From NCBI GenBank assembly GCA_016793325.1, contig JAEUKI010000060.1, positions 1 through 64,000 of the forward strand: a stretch of DNA of 64,000 nucleotides, given 5' to 3'. How positions within the stretch are numbered: the stretch's first letter is position 1; the number at the start of each line of letters is the position of its first letter. This stretch comes from Myxococcales bacterium. Its GTDB lineage: Bacteria; Myxococcota_A; Polyangia; Polyangiales; Ga0077539. Positions 51,613 through 61,430 of this stretch are shown here, in pieces. The translations under genes were made by a program, and so were the position numbers. The notes beneath the pieces were generated by a model that ran no database searches, had not been told where the DNA came from, and saw only the letters and a program-made list of their open reading frames with translations.

Positions 51613-53133
51613 TTGGCCCGCTTCGAGCTCGTCGCAGCGTTCGCCGTGGCCGCGCTCGTTGCGACGCCACAGTCCGCGTTCGCGCAACAACACGCGACCC
51701 GCTTCGGCGAAAATCTCGACGCGCTCCCCGGCGCGCTGAGGGTCCCGTTGCCCGTCGCGCCCGCGACGCTCCTCGCCGTCTCGGGCGGCGCCGGATACGC
51801 GTACACCGAGCCCGTTCTGCGGCAAAACGACCAGCACCACCGAGCGTTCGGGTCGCTCGCGATCGCGGTCCGACCGCTCTCGTGGCTCGCGTTTGCGCTG
51901 CGGTTCGACGGTCGATATGACGCCCACACAATCAACGGACGCTCGGACGACGGGATCGTCGGCGACCCTCGGATCGTGCTGCGCGCGGGCGGGCGCGTCG
52001 CGGGGGCGTTCGGCTTGGGAGCGCAGGCGTCTCTGTGGGCGCCGGGGGCGTCGGCGCCGTCGATCGTTCCCGCGGCGTTCTCGGTGGATATGCAGGCGTT
52101 TGGCGGGTACGTCCCGGCGCACGGGCGCGTGGCGCTCGTCGGACGCGCGGGGTTTCGCTTGGACAACAGCGCGCAGTCCGCGCCGAACGCCGCGCAGCTG
52201 AGCGCCTCGGACCGACTGTCCCTCGGCGTCAGCGCGTTTCACGCGGTCCTCGTCGGCGTCGCGGCGGTCGGGCGCTTCGGGCCCGTCGAGCCCTTCGCCG
52301 AGTGCACCGCGGACATCCTCGTCGGACGCGACGCGCCCATCGGCGCGAGCCCGGTGCATTTCGTGGGCGGCGTTCGCGTGCACCCGCGCTCGTCGTTGCA
52401 CTTGCATCCGGGCCTCGTCCTCGACGTGAGCCCGAGCGCGCGCGCCTCGCTCGCGCCCGGCGCGCCCCTCACGGACACGACGCCGCGCGTGGCGGTGATG
52501 TTCACGTTGGGCGTGGGATTTCCCTCGCCGCGTGAGGCTTCGCCCGCGGAGCGCGCCGCAGGCCGCGCGCGCAACACCGCCACCGCGGGGGCCGGCAACG
52601 CGAGCACGACCGCCGGCGACGCCGAAGGCGAGGTGCGCGACCCGAGCGGAGCTCCCGTCGCCGACGCCGTCGTCCTCGTGCGACGCGGAGAGCAGACGGT
52701 GCTCGAGCTTCGCACCGACGCCCAAGGGCACTGGCGCGCGCGGGGGCTCGCGTCCGGCGACTACTCCGTCATCGTCCGAGGCGCCTCGGGCGCAGAGCGA
52801 TCGGTGCCCATTCGCGTCGGAGGATCGACCGCGGCGCGCGCGGCGGTCACGATCGAGACCGTCACGAGCGCGGCGGGCGCGCAGCTCCGCGGGACCGTTC
52901 GCAGCTTCAACGGGAGCGGCGTCCGCGCGACGATCCGCATCGTCGAAGCGAATCGCACGGTGGTCGCCAACGAAGACGGGTCCTTCAGGATCCCGGTCGA
53001 ACCGCGGTCGTACACCGTCGAGTTCAGCGCGGATGGCTACCAGTCGCAGCGCCGCCGCGTGACCGTCTCGGACAACGGCGTCGTGATCTTGAACATCGAC
53101 CTGCGCCCGAGACGCGGGGGACGCGCTCCATGA
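51613..53133 (+). CDS. Outer-membrane barrel with carboxypeptidase-regulatory-like domains
   Basis: This 506-residue protein has a Sec signal (MARFELVAAFAVAALVATPQSAFAQ), read from TTG at 51613. Residues ~30-310 alternate strands typical of an OM barrel. Residues ~330-500 contain two CarboxypepD_reg-like sandwiches (VRDPSGAPVADAVVLVRRGE and GTVRSFNGSGVRATIRIVEAN). It is the first gene of a tight three-gene transcript; the next start overlaps its stop (ATGA). Probably a surface-displayed structural protein. Confidence 0.65.
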   Translation: MARFELVAAFAVAALVATPQSAFAQQHATRFGENLDALPGALRVPLPVAPATLLAVSGGAGYAYTEPVLRQNDQHHRAFGSLAIAVRPLSWLAFALRFDGRYDAHTINGRSDDGIVGDPRIVLRAGGRVAGAFGLGAQASLWAPGASAPSIVPAAFSVDMQAFGGYVPAHGRVALVGRAGFRLDNSAQSAPNAAQLSASDRLSLGVSAFHAVLVGVAAVGRFGPVEPFAECTADILVGRDAPIGASPVHFVGGVRVHPRSSLHLHPGLVLDVSPSARASLAPGAPLTDTTPRVAVMFTLGVGFPSPREASPAERAAGRARNTATAGAGNASTTAGDAEGEVRDPSGAPVADAVVLVRRGEQTVLELRTDAQGHWRARGLASGDYSVIVRGASGAERSVPIRVGGSTAARAAVTIETVTSAAGAQLRGTVRSFNGSGVRATIRIVEANRTVVANEDGSFRIPVEPRSYTVEFSADGYQSQRRRVTVSDNGVVILNIDLRPRRGGRAP

Positions 53134-54764
53134 AACGTCAGGCGAGGATCGTCCTGGCGATCGCGCTCGTCGTGCTCCTCGGCTCTGCGGTGATCATCAC
53201 GATCGCGCTCCGCTCGGTGGGCGTCATCGCAGACCTCGTCTTCGTGCGTGGCTCGGTCGAGCGACAGAGCGCGAGCGTCTCGTGGTCGAGCGCGTCGCTC
53301 AACGATCGGTTTCGCCTCGGCGACGCGGTACGAACGAGCGAGCAGTCGACCGCGCGCGTTCGCATGCGAGGCGGCGGAGGTCTCGAGCTCCGACCCCTGA
53401 CGACGGTGCGATTCGCCGCGTCGAGGCCGGGCTCCAACACGCCGTCGCTCCGCATCGAGCGCGGAGAAGTGCAGCTCCAAGCCGACCAAGCCGTCGCGGT
53501 GTCGACCCAGCGCGGAGTGCTCCGCGTCGAGCGCGGCGGCCGCGTGCAGCTCACCGTGGATCAGGGCGCCCTTCGGGTGCGCGTCGACCTCGGGCGCGCG
53601 GTCGTCGAGCGAGACGGGCTCGCGCCGGAGACGTTGGGCGTCGGCGCGTCGCTCGCGCTCGAAAACGTGGCCGCGACCGAGCCTCCGCGAGACAGCGGCG
53701 TCCCTCCCGCGCGGCGCGCGATCACGGACAGCGGCGTCGCGCGAGACAGCGCGAGCGACGTGACGGACGACGCGAACGGAGACGCAGACCTCGCGGACAG
53801 CGAGCCGACGACAGACGCGAGCGACGCGAACACAACGGACGTAAGCGACGTAGGCGACGCGAGCGAACCGGCGAACAACGGAGCGGGCGATCCCGATCCA
53901 CGACGCAGCAACACAGCGGGCGCCGTCGACGCGACGGGCAACGGAGCGACAGCGTCCGTCGGCCCCGCGGACCTCACGATTCGCGCGGGAGAATCCGCGG
54001 CGCTGCACGCGCCAGCGCTCCCGGTCATCGTGCGCCTCTCGCTCGCGGCGAGCTGCAACAACCCGCGCGTGTCCTTCGTCGGTCGCGGCGCGACGCGGGA
54101 GATCTCGGCCTCGCAGGGCTTCGCACAGACAGCGCTACCAGCGGGTAGGCACAGCTACCGTGTGCGTTGTGATGGATCGCGCGCGGTGGTGCGAGGATCG
54201 CTCTCGGTAGACACCGCGACGGGCGCGGCTCCGCTGCCGTCACGACCGGCGCAGTCGGACATCGAGCTCGATGGGCACCAGTACTCGGTGCACTATCAGA
54301 ACCTGCTTCCGACGCTTCGCGTGACGTGGCCGAGCGCGCCGGCGTCTGCGGGCGGGTACGTGTTGACCGTGCGCGACGCGCGCGGCCGGAGCAGCACGAC
54401 CGCGTCCCGCACGCCGAGCGTCACGTTGACCTCGCAGGTGTCCGACGGGACGCTTCGTCTCTCGATGCAAGCGCGCTCGGGCGGCGCTCGATCGCCAGAG
54501 GCCTCTGTCGTCGTGCTCTTCGACAACGCGGCGAACACCGCGCAGATCCGCGAGCCGAGGCCGGGCGCGACGCTCGGCGCGACCGTTCACGTCGAGGGAA
54601 CGGCGCTCAGCGGATCGACGGTCACCGCGGGGTCGACTGCGCTTTCGCTCGACTCGCAGCGGCGCTTCGTCGGCGACGTGGCGCGCGGCGAGCAAGCGCT
54701 TGTCATCGCAATTCGACACCGATCGGGCGGGACGCACTACTATGTTCGAAGAGCGAGTCCCTGA
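53130..54764 (+). CDS. FecR-domain membrane protein
   Basis: This 544-residue protein has an N-terminal TM helix (RIVLAIALVVLLGSAVIITIAL). The FecR domain follows: VIADLVFVRGSVERQ, LNDRFRLGDAVRTSEQSTARVRM, LRPLTTVRF, VQLQADQAVAV. An Asp/Ala-rich low-complexity stretch (about residues 195-255) and strand-rich domains come next. In myxobacteria FecR proteins often pair with kinases or sigma factors and sense the envelope. Start ATG at 53130 overlaps the upstream stop by four bases. Next gene, a kinase, starts 2 bp after the stop. Confidence 0.75.
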   Translation: MKRQARIVLAIALVVLLGSAVIITIALRSVGVIADLVFVRGSVERQSASVSWSSASLNDRFRLGDAVRTSEQSTARVRMRGGGGLELRPLTTVRFAASRPGSNTPSLRIERGEVQLQADQAVAVSTQRGVLRVERGGRVQLTVDQGALRVRVDLGRAVVERDGLAPETLGVGASLALENVAATEPPRDSGVPPARRAITDSGVARDSASDVTDDANGDADLADSEPTTDASDANTTDVSDVGDASEPANNGAGDPDPRRSNTAGAVDATGNGATASVGPADLTIRAGESAALHAPALPVIVRLSLAASCNNPRVSFVGRGATREISASQGFAQTALPAGRHSYRVRCDGSRAVVRGSLSVDTATGAAPLPSRPAQSDIELDGHQYSVHYQNLLPTLRVTWPSAPASAGGYVLTVRDARGRSSTTASRTPSVTLTSQVSDGTLRLSMQARSGGARSPEASVVVLFDNAANTAQIREPRPGATLGATVHVEGTALSGSTVTAGSTALSLDSQRRFVGDVARGEQALVIAIRHRSGGTHYYVRRASP

Positions 54765-54766
54765 GC

Positions 54767-56593
54767 ATGATCGCCAAGCCCGATCGACTACAGCCTAACG
54801 ACCCGCTGATCGGTCGCACCGTACTCGGACGATTCGAGATCCTCCGGCCGCTCGCGCGCGGCGGAATGGGCGTTCTCTACTTGGCGCGAACGCGCGGGGC
54901 GCAGGGCTTCGTTCGACCGGTGGTGGTCAAGCGCCTCGGGATGGACGCGACGCCGGACGCGATCAAGATGTTCGTTCGCGAGGCGCACGTGATGGCCTCG
55001 CTGCACCATCCGAACATCGTTCAAGCGATCGACTTCAACAGCGAGGGCGACGAGTACCTGCTGGTGATGGAGTACGTCGAGGGCTACTCCCTCGCGCGCT
55101 GGGCGAAGTTCGTCAAAGAGTCGAAGCGCAGCTTCGACGTGCAAGCCGCGGTGCAAGTCGTGATCGACGTGCTCGAGGCGCTCGCGCACGCGCACGCGCT
55201 CGTCGGCGTCGACGGGCACACCGCGGGCGTGATTCACCGCGACGTGACCCCGAGCAACGTGATGGTGAGCACCGAGGGTCACGTGAAGCTGCTCGATTTC
55301 GGCATCGCGCGCGTCGAGCACGACAAGACCGTCGAGGGCCCCGAAGGCCCCACCATCAAGGGAAAGTTCGCGTTTCTCGCGCCCGAGCTCTTGAGCGACG
55401 GCGAGCCCTCGGCGAGCAGCGACGTGTACTCCGCGGCGCTCGTGCTGCACGAGCTCTTGCTCGGTCGAAACGAGTTCGCGGCGGACGACCTCACGACGAC
55501 GCTCGTGAACGTCGCGAAGAAGATCCCGACGCGCATCGACGCCGTGCGGAGCGATGTTCCCGCGGCGATCGGCGCGGTGCTCGAGCGCGCGCTCGAGAAG
55601 GACCCGAAGCTTCGCTACGCGACGGCCAACGAGCTCGCCGCGGCGTTGCGCGCCGCGCGGGGCGTGGACTCCGAGCAAGTGCGCGCGTCGATGGTGCGGC
55701 AGATCCGCGAGGATTTCTTCTCGCCGTCGATGCTCACTGCGATGCAGGGCTTCGACGTTCAGACCTTGGCCAAGGCCTGGCAGACGAGCGGCGCGGTCAC
55801 GACGGCCAAGGCCGTGATGGCCGCCGAGCAGCCGACGCTCACGGAGGCGTTCTCGCCAGCGCTCGACGGGGGAACCTCGGTCGCTCCCGCGAGCTACGCG
55901 AACGTCATCGACGCCTCGCGACCGAGCGGACCGAACATCGAGATCACCTCGTCGGGCCCCGATCGAACCAGCCCCACGCAGCGACCGCCTCGAACGCCGG
56001 AGCCCGAAGAGCGCGGGTCCAAGGGCGGAGGGCTCGTGCTCGCGGCGTGGGTCGCGGCGTTCGCAGCGGTCGCGGCGCTCGGGGCGGCAGCGCTGGTGCT
56101 CTACCGCACACAAAATTCGGGCGGCCAAGGCTTCGTCGTCGTCGAAGGGCAAACCAACGGAACGACCCCAGCCACGACCGACGCAGGCGTCGCGAGCAAC
56201 GAGCCCGTCGCCGACAGCGGCGCAACGACGATCGACGACAGCGGCGCGACCGCGGGAGACCCGGGGCCTGCGCGCGCGCTCGGGCCGCAGCGACGGGCGG
56301 TGTCGGCGGACGAAGAAGCGCGATTGACCGGGCAATTTGCTCGCTATCGGCCGCGCGTCGAGGCGTGCGCGCGGAGGTTTGCGAGCGAGGCGAGCGAGAC
56401 GCGCATCGAGGCCATTCGGTTCGCCGTCGACCGTGCGGGAACGGTGCGAGCCGCCGAGCTCTTACCCGAGGGCTCTGGCGCGACGGCGCTCGGCGCGTGC
56501 GTGATCGGCGTGGCGCGAGGCGCGCGCTTCTCGTCGAGCGAGAGCGGGCTGACCTTTCGCTTGCCGCTCTCGCTCAGGATCGCGCCGCGCTGA
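54767..56593 (+). CDS. Ser/Thr kinase with TM and AgmX/TonB-like C-terminal domain
   Basis: This 608-residue protein. Kinase: ARGGMGVLYLART, VVVKRLGM, HRDVTPSNVMV (Lys of HRDxKPxN replaced by Thr, common in myxobacterial kinases), LDFGIARV and FLAPELL. A TM helix (LVLAAWVAAFAAVAALGAAALVLY) precedes an extracytoplasmic Thr/Asp-rich linker. The final ~95 residues (FARYRPRVEACARRF to AVDRAGTVRAAELLPEGSGATALGACV) match the AgmX/PglI C-terminal domain of gliding-motility proteins. Last gene of the barrel-FecR-kinase transcript. Its 3' end overlaps the convergent xdhB by 20 bp. Confidence 0.85.
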   Translation: MIAKPDRLQPNDPLIGRTVLGRFEILRPLARGGMGVLYLARTRGAQGFVRPVVVKRLGMDATPDAIKMFVREAHVMASLHHPNIVQAIDFNSEGDEYLLVMEYVEGYSLARWAKFVKESKRSFDVQAAVQVVIDVLEALAHAHALVGVDGHTAGVIHRDVTPSNVMVSTEGHVKLLDFGIARVEHDKTVEGPEGPTIKGKFAFLAPELLSDGEPSASSDVYSAALVLHELLLGRNEFAADDLTTTLVNVAKKIPTRIDAVRSDVPAAIGAVLERALEKDPKLRYATANELAAALRAARGVDSEQVRASMVRQIREDFFSPSMLTAMQGFDVQTLAKAWQTSGAVTTAKAVMAAEQPTLTEAFSPALDGGTSVAPASYANVIDASRPSGPNIEITSSGPDRTSPTQRPPRTPEPEERGSKGGGLVLAAWVAAFAAVAALGAAALVLYRTQNSGGQGFVVVEGQTNGTTPATTDAGVASNEPVADSGATTIDDSGATAGDPGPARALGPQRRAVSADEEARLTGQFARYRPRVEACARRFASEASETRIEAIRFAVDRAGTVRAAELLPEGSGATALGACVIGVARGARFSSSESGLTFRLPLSLRIAPR

Positions 56594-58952
56594 GCGATCG
56601 CGCCGCGAGCAAGATGCGCTCGTGGGTCATCGGCAGCGGGAGCGCGAGCGTCCGATCGCTCGGCGCGAGGCTGTGCAGCGCGTCCTTGATCGCGGTCCAC
56701 ACCGAGAGCGAGAGCAAGAGGGGCGGCTCGCCGACGGCCTTGGTCGAGCGGACGTTCTTGGTGTTGCCCTCGTTGTGCACGAGGTGGACGTCGAACACGC
56801 GCGGCGTGTCTTGAATACTGGGGATCTTGTACGTGCTCGGCGAGTGCGAGAGCAAAAAGCCCTTGTCGTCGTAGACGAGGTTCTCGGTCGTGCACCAGCC
56901 CATCCCCTGCACGAAGGCGCCCGTCACCTGACCGAGGTCGAGCGAGGCGTTGACGGGACGGCCGAGGTCCATGAGCAGATCGACGCGGCGCACTTCGAGC
57001 TCGCCCGTCAGTCGATCGATGAGCACCTCGGAGCACGCCACGCCCTGGGTGAAATAGAAGAACGGCTCGCCCTGCCCCGAGAGCTTGTCGAAATAGATCC
57101 CCGGGGTCTTGAAGTACCCGTAGTCGCCGAGCTGCACGCGCGACAAGTACGCCTCGCGGCAGAGCTTGCTGAACGCGATCCAGCGCTCGGGGTTGGACCT
57201 GCGAAACACCATTCCGCCTTCGAACACGATGTCGTCGGGCGCCGTTGCCTGATCGATCTCGATCTCGGGCATCGTGCCGAGCCCCGCGGTGCGCGAAGGC
57301 CAGCGCTCTTCGGGCAACTCGAATAGTTGTGCCGCGACCTTGGCCACGCGCGCCCGGATGCGCTCGGCGGCCGTCAGCGCCGCGCGCGCGTTGAGGTCCG
57401 TGCCCGCGGACGCCGCGGTGGGCGACGTGTTGTGGTTCTTCTCGGTCGAGGTGGCCATCACGCGGACGCTCGAGAGCCCGATCCCGAACGCCTCGGCCAC
57501 GACCATCGCGATGCGCGTGTTGACGCCTTGGCCCATCTCCGTGGCGCCCGTCGAGACCTGCACGGTCCCGTCCTGGTGCACGTTGACGAGCGCGTTGCCC
57601 TGGTTGAGAAACCGCGTCGTAAACGAGATTCCAAACTTCACAGCGGTGATCGAGAGGCCCTTGAGCTGCGTCTTCGATCGCGCGTTGAAGGCGCGGATCT
57701 CTTCGCGTCGCGCGCGATAGTCGCAGCGCTGCTCGATCGCGTCGAAGAGCGAGGGCAACAGGTTGTTCTCGACCTTCTGTCCGTAGTGGGTCACGTCGCG
57801 ATCGGGGCCGCGGTAGACGTTGCGCTTTCGAACGTCGAGCGGGTCGATCCCGAGCCTGTGCGCGATGTCTTCGAGGACGGTCTCGATCATCGCGACCCCT
57901 TTGGGGCCGCCGAAGCCGCGAAACGCCGTGTGCGGATGCACGTGCGTCCTGCACACCTGCCCGGTGATCTTCACGTTCGCGAGGAAGTACGCGTTGTCCG
58001 AGTGGAGCATCGCGCGCTCCATGATCGACGTGGACAAGTCCGCGTACGCGCCCCCGTCGGAGTAGAGCCTCGCGTCGAGCCCGACGATCGTCCCGTCGTC
58101 GTCGTAGCCGACGGTGTAGTCGATCTCGAACGGGTTGCGCTTTCCCGTCATCACCATGTCGTCGTCTTTGGTGATCACGCAGCGCGCCGCGCGGCCGGTG
58201 CGCGTCGCGACGAGCGCCGCGAAGTACGCGAACGGAGCGCCCTGCGACTCCTTGCCGCCGAAGCCTCCGCCCATGCGCTTGACCACGCACACCACGGCGT
58301 GCGCGGGCAGCCCGAGCCCGTGCGAGACGACGTGCTGGACCTCCGTGGGGTGCTGCGACGACGAGTGAACCTCGACCTGGCCGTCTTCGCGCGGGTACGC
58401 GATCGAGCACTGCGACTCGAGGTAGAAGTGGTCCTGCCCCTGGATCTTCACGGTCCCGCTCGCGCGGTGCTTGGCGCTCGCGAGGGCCGCTCGGACGTCG
58501 CCGCGCGCGATGGACCGCTCGCCCGCGATGAAGGACTTCGCGGCGATCGCGGCGCGCACCGAGAGGATCGCCTCGAGGGGCTGGTAGTCGACCCGGACGA
58601 GGCGGCGCGCGTGCTCCATCGCCTCGCGCGTCTCGGCGGCGACGACGGCGACGGGCTCGCCCACGAAGCGCACCACGTCGTCCGCGATCAACGGCTGATC
58701 TTGAATAATGGTGCCCCACAAGTTGTGGTGGACGTCCTTGGCTGTGTACACGCCGACGACGCCCGGCACCGCGAGCGCGGCGTCCGTGTTGATCCCGAGG
58801 ATCTTCGCGTGGGGCTCGGTCGAGAACACGACGCCCACGTGGAGCTCGCCGGCCACCATGGGCCGATCGTCGATGAACTCGCTCTTGCCGCGGACGTGGG
58901 TGCGCGCCGAGTCGTGCGAAGGGTCTTGCGCCTTGTCGAGGAGCTTGATCAC
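56574..58952 (-). CDS. xdhB: Xanthine dehydrogenase, molybdopterin subunit
   Basis: This 792-residue subunit has the large Mo-binding domains: MGGGFGGKESQ, FRGFGGPKGV, TGATEMGQGV, and the KAVGEPPLLL C-terminal block with the catalytic Glu (GEPP). It oxidises xanthine or hypoxanthine to urate. The GTG start at 58952 overlaps the TGA of xdhA by four bases, so the two are coupled. The 3' end overlaps the convergent kinase by 20 bp. No xdhC maturation gene is in the window. Confidence 0.93.
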   Translation of the reverse strand: MIKLLDKAQDPSHDSARTHVRGKSEFIDDRPMVAGELHVGVVFSTEPHAKILGINTDAALAVPGVVGVYTAKDVHHNLWGTIIQDQPLIADDVVRFVGEPVAVVAAETREAMEHARRLVRVDYQPLEAILSVRAAIAAKSFIAGERSIARGDVRAALASAKHRASGTVKIQGQDHFYLESQCSIAYPREDGQVEVHSSSQHPTEVQHVVSHGLGLPAHAVVCVVKRMGGGFGGKESQGAPFAYFAALVATRTGRAARCVITKDDDMVMTGKRNPFEIDYTVGYDDDGTIVGLDARLYSDGGAYADLSTSIMERAMLHSDNAYFLANVKITGQVCRTHVHPHTAFRGFGGPKGVAMIETVLEDIAHRLGIDPLDVRKRNVYRGPDRDVTHYGQKVENNLLPSLFDAIEQRCDYRARREEIRAFNARSKTQLKGLSITAVKFGISFTTRFLNQGNALVNVHQDGTVQVSTGATEMGQGVNTRIAMVVAEAFGIGLSSVRVMATSTEKNHNTSPTAASAGTDLNARAALTAAERIRARVAKVAAQLFELPEERWPSRTAGLGTMPEIEIDQATAPDDIVFEGGMVFRRSNPERWIAFSKLCREAYLSRVQLGDYGYFKTPGIYFDKLSGQGEPFFYFTQGVACSEVLIDRLTGELEVRRVDLLMDLGRPVNASLDLGQVTGAFVQGMGWCTTENLVYDDKGFLLSHSPSTYKIPSIQDTPRVFDVHLVHNEGNTKNVRSTKAVGEPPLLLSLSVWTAIKDALHSLAPSDRTLALPLPMTHERILLAARSLSAARS

Positions 58953-60403
58953 GCGAACACCTCCCCGCGCAGCTCGTAGCCGAGTTTTCGCAGGAGATTT
59001 CCAGACAAAACGCGGCGCCCCTCTTCGCTTCCGCGCAGGTCCGACCGCGGTGTGACGGCGCGCTCGATCGCCTCGGCGACGCGCTCCCAGGCCGCTTCGT
59101 CGCGCAGCGCGACGCCCGCCAACATTCGCTCGACGTCGCGGAGTCGAAGGACCGTCGGGCCGACGCCGCCGTACGCGACGCGCGCCTCGCGGATCACCTC
59201 ACCGTCGTGAGCGAGGTAGAACGCAGCGCCCACGTAGCTGATGTCGAGGTCGCGGCGCTGGCAGATCTTGAACGCGCGAAACAGCGCCTTGTCCCCGAGC
59301 GGCGCGAAGCGCACGCGCGTGACGACCTCGTCCTCGGCGAGCTGGGTCTTGCGGTACCCGAGATAGAACTGGTCGATCGGGACCCAGCGCGCGCCGCGCG
59401 CGCTCGAGAGCTCGACCTCGGCCCCGAGCGCGTACAGCGACGGAATCGTGTCGCCGATGGGCGAGCCGTTCGCGACGTTTCCGACGAGCGTCCCGGCGTT
59501 TTTGATTTGTGGTGACGCAAATACTCGGAGCAGCCGCGAGAAGTCCGGCGCGGCGTCCTTCACGGCGCGCTCGACCTCGCCCAAGGTCGCGCGCGCGCCG
59601 ATGGTGACCTGCGCCTCTTCGACCTTCACGCCGTCGAGCTCGTGCAAGAGGTGCAAGCTGATCGCGCGGCGCGCGGTGCCCGCGGGCCAGAGCTTCTGCT
59701 TGTTGACCATCACGCCGAGGTCTGTGTTTCCCGCGATGATCCTCGCGTCCGGGTGCTTCGCGCGAAGGGCGAAGAGCTCGCTCACCGTGGCCGGGGCGTG
59801 CACCGCTCCGCGCTCGGGATCTTCGATGTGCAGAGAGTCTCGCGCGATCGCGTCGAGCGCCGACTCGATCTGCGTCGAGTGATGCCTCGCGACCACGGAC
59901 TCGAGCGCCTCGGGCCGCACGTCGACCGCGGCGTCGAGGATCGGCAAGTACCCTGTGCAGCGACAGAGATTACCCGTGAGGTGGTTGGCGACTTGCTTCG
60001 GCGTGGCCCTCTCTTTGGGGTTGTGCTCGAAGTGCCCGAGCATCGCCATCACGAAGCCAGGCGTGCAAAAACCGCACTGCGATCCGTGGTTGTCGCACAT
60101 CGCGCGCTGCACTTCGTGGAGCGCTCCGTTGCTCTCGACGGACTCGATCGTGAGGACGTGCGCGCCGTCGAGCTGCGCCATGGTCAAGATGCACGCGTTG
60201 ATCGGGTCGAAGCGCCAAGGACGATCTCCGCTGCGTCGGCCGAGCAGCACCGTGCACGCGCCGCAGTCGCCCTCGGCGCAGACGACCTTCGTTCCGGTCA
60301 GTCGCTGCTCGTAGCGAAGCCAGTCCGAGAGCGTGAGAAACGCAGCGGCGCCGCGAACCTCGCGCCGCGCTCCATTGACGTACAAAACGATCGCGTCTCG
60401 CAT
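58949..60403 (-). CDS. xdhA: Xanthine dehydrogenase, FeS/FAD subunit
   Basis: This 484-residue protein has 2Fe-2S cluster I at C42/C47/C50/C71 (CAEGDCGAC..C) and cluster II at C110/C113/C147/C149 (CGFC..CRC). The FAD-binding domain carries IIAGNTDLGVMVNKQ and GTLVGNVANGSPIGDTIP. It transfers electrons from the Mo centre to NAD. First gene of xdhAB. Start: ATG at 60403. Confidence 0.93.
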   Translation of the reverse strand: MRDAIVLYVNGARREVRGAAAFLTLSDWLRYEQRLTGTKVVCAEGDCGACTVLLGRRSGDRPWRFDPINACILTMAQLDGAHVLTIESVESNGALHEVQRAMCDNHGSQCGFCTPGFVMAMLGHFEHNPKERATPKQVANHLTGNLCRCTGYLPILDAAVDVRPEALESVVARHHSTQIESALDAIARDSLHIEDPERGAVHAPATVSELFALRAKHPDARIIAGNTDLGVMVNKQKLWPAGTARRAISLHLLHELDGVKVEEAQVTIGARATLGEVERAVKDAAPDFSRLLRVFASPQIKNAGTLVGNVANGSPIGDTIPSLYALGAEVELSSARGARWVPIDQFYLGYRKTQLAEDEVVTRVRFAPLGDKALFRAFKICQRRDLDISYVGAAFYLAHDGEVIREARVAYGGVGPTVLRLRDVERMLAGVALRDEAAWERVAEAIERAVTPRSDLRGSEEGRRVLSGNLLRKLGYELRGEVFA

Positions 60404-60455
60404 GATGAATTCGAGCCCGCGAGGCTATCACGCGACGAGCGGTTCGCTGCAGCGA

Positions 60456-61349
60456 CTATGCGCCGAGGGCCTCGCGCGCGACCTCGGCCATCGCCGCGCA
60501 CAGGTCGTCTTCGTCGTTGGGAGACCGCGAGCGTACGAGCGAAATTCCGCGCTCGTTTGCCCACGCGAGCGCTTCGATGTCGAGGTCGTAGAGAACCTCG
60601 ACGTGATCCGAAAGAAAACCAATCGGGGCCACGACGACGCGTTTGGCGCCTTCTTTTGCAAGCCGATCGAAGCTCGCGACCAGGTCCGGACCGAGCCACG
60701 GCCCCTCGCTCGCGCCCTGCGACTGGTACGCGAGCGACCACGAATCACCGCTCAACCCCAGCGAAGCAGCCACCGCTTCGCACGCGGCGCGAACGAGCGT
60801 CGGGTACGGGTCTCCGCGCTCGACCACCATTGTGGGCAAGCTGTGCGCAGTGAACAAAACGTGCGTCCCCGCCTCGAGCGCCCCCGCGCTCCGCGCGCGC
60901 TCCGCGAACACACGAACGAGCGCTGGATGAGCGCCCCACGGGCCCACTTTCACGAGCGCGACGCGGCGCTCGGGGTCGAGCTCGGCGAGCGCCTTCTCGA
61001 CGGGCTCGTGATAAATCCCTGTCGAAAATGGCGCCGCCGGCAGCGAGACCAGACGCTCGACCCCGTCGGCGAGCGCGCGGCTGACCGCGTCGCGGACCGA
61101 GGGCCCCCACAGGCGCATGCCCATGTACCCGAGCGCCCCCAGCTTGGCCGCCGCGCCGCGGGCTTGTCCCTCGGTGAGCTCGGTGAGCGGGGAGCGACCG
61201 CCGATCGCGCGGTAGCGTCGCGTGACCTCGGCGACGAGCTCGTCGGGCGCGGGGCGGCCGCGGCGAATGACCTTCAAAAACGCAGGGAGCTCTTCGAGCG
61301 AGCTCACCGTTCCGTGCGCGGTGACGAGCAGTCCAGTGCGGGGCGACAT
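60456..61349 (-). CDS. hemH: Ferrochelatase
   Basis: This 297-residue protein of the HemH family has the catalytic His in FTAHSLP (near residue 167) and the metal-handling block PIGFLSDHVEVLYDLDIEA. SLPAAPFSTGIY and the LLVTAHGTV start also fit. It inserts Fe2+ into protoporphyrin IX, the last step of heme synthesis. The ATG at 61349 places the first beta-strand at the start. It lies alone; the neighbouring ATP-grasp gene is divergent. Confidence 0.88.
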   Translation of the reverse strand: MSPRTGLLVTAHGTVSSLEELPAFLKVIRRGRPAPDELVAEVTRRYRAIGGRSPLTELTEGQARGAAAKLGALGYMGMRLWGPSVRDAVSRALADGVERLVSLPAAPFSTGIYHEPVEKALAELDPERRVALVKVGPWGAHPALVRVFAERARSAGALEAGTHVLFTAHSLPTMVVERGDPYPTLVRAACEAVAASLGLSGDSWSLAYQSQGASEGPWLGPDLVASFDRLAKEGAKRVVVAPIGFLSDHVEVLYDLDIEALAWANERGISLVRSRSPNDEDDLCAAMAEVAREALGA

Positions 61350-61430
61350 CGGTGTACGGAGTGCGATGCCAAAGACCCGCACGCGTTGTAAAGCTCCGAC
61401 GCGGGGCGTTATGCGTTACATTCCGCCGTC

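Noticed and set aside
54788..56335. 515-codon ORF antisense to the kinase at 54767
   Set aside because: The plus-strand kinase motifs are unmistakable; the antisense product has no motif.
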